From assembly GCA_029881635.1 (NCBI GenBank), contig JAOUMG010000208.1, positions 1-5,030 on the forward strand: a DNA stretch of 5,030 nt, in the 5' to 3' direction. Under the pieces are notes generated by a model. That model made no database searches. It was not told where the DNA came from and saw nothing but the letters and a program-made list of their open reading frames with translations. Both the position numbers and the translations under genes were made by a program. Source of the stretch: Paracoccaceae bacterium (GTDB lineage Bacteria > Pseudomonadota > Alphaproteobacteria > Rhodobacterales > Rhodobacteraceae). Of the stretch, positions 4,680 through 5,030 are shown in pieces; the first letter of the stretch is position 1; every line of letters begins with the position of its first letter.

Positions 4680-5030
4680 GTGACCGCCATCATTTCCATC
4701 AACAGTCTGTCGAAGGCCTATGCCGGCGGCACTTCGGCGCTCAGCGATGTGTCGCTGGAAATAGAGGCAGGCGAAATCCTTGCCCTGCTCGGTCCCAACG
4801 GGGCGGGCAAGACCACACTGATCTCGACCATCTGCGGGCTGGTGACGCCTACATCGGGTAGTGTCACGGTGGGCGGTTACGATATTGCCCGCGATTACCG
4901 CGCAGCCCGCGCAATGATCGGACTTGTGCCGCAGGAAATCGCCCTGGAATCCTTTGAAACCGTGATCAACACGGTCCGTTTCACGCGCGGGCTCTATGGT
5001 CGGGCGCGCGACGACGCCTATCTGGAACGG
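4680..5030 (+). CDS. ABC transporter ATP-binding protein (N-terminal part; C-terminus missing)
   Basis: The first 117 residues of an ABC ATPase, read from a GTG start and cut by the right edge. They show the opening strand and A-loop aromatic Y14 ([10 protein letters not shown], 5-14), Walker A GPNGAGKT at 38-45, a LVTPTSG turn (54-60), and the Q-loop LVPQE with Gln 85. The ABC signature, Walker B and H-loop would lie outside the window. The spacing, the GGYDI segment and the [13 protein letters not shown] stretch fit the ABC-2 exporter type (DrrA/NodI/YadG-like), which pairs with a separate permease usually encoded next door. The substrate is unknown. It follows gcrA by 60 bases on the same strand and could be co-transcribed. 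Confidence 0.92.
   Translation, partial: MTAIISINSLSKAYAGGTSALSDVSLEIEAGEILALLGPNGAGKTTLISTICGLVTPTSGSVTVGGYDIARDYRAARAMIGLVPQEIALESFETVINTVRFTRGLYGRARDDAYLER

Overview
The window looks like chromosomal DNA from an alphaproteobacterium, most likely a member of the Rhodobacteraceae/Rhodobacterales. The main evidence is a full GcrA cell-cycle regulator, a family confined essentially to Alphaproteobacteria. GC-rich arginine genes and a scarcity of the CcrM methylation site GANTC (four found by eye in 5 kb) agree with this. No mobile element, CRISPR array, tRNA or rRNA was seen.

Layout. Four genes lie on the minus strand to the left and two on the plus strand to the right, around a 399-bp divergent region. 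Minus strand, in transcription order: argD (3641-2466, acetylornithine aminotransferase), argF (2370-1444, ornithine carbamoyltransferase), a small VOC/glyoxalase-fold protein (1233-901), and a sterol desaturase/fatty acid hydroxylase-family membrane protein (783 to beyond the left edge). Plus strand: gcrA (4041-4619), then the start of an ABC transporter ATPase (GTG at 4680, running off the right edge).

How the genes work together. ArgD makes N-acetylornithine and ArgF turns ornithine into citrulline, so argD-argF forms a compact arginine unit, probably transcribed from a promoter near 3670-3699. GcrA works with sigma-70 and methylated GANTC sites to time cell-cycle transcription. Its gene appears to have its own promoter (about 3928-3957) and a leader containing a conspicuous two-part hairpin just before the ribosome binding site. 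The VOC gene has a plausible promoter whose -35 box overlaps the only intergenic GANTC seen here, and a likely bulged intrinsic terminator right after its stop codon. It may therefore be a single-gene unit, with the desaturase transcribed separately.

Base composition drops from roughly 63-68% GC in sampled lines of the arg and gcrA genes to about 48-57% in sampled lines left of argF, which suggests a junction near position 1440. I see no convincing novel multi-gene system. The most useful leads are the regulatory structures (gcrA leader hairpin, GANTC at the VOC promoter, the VOC/desaturase intergenic region) and the compositional junction downstream of argF.
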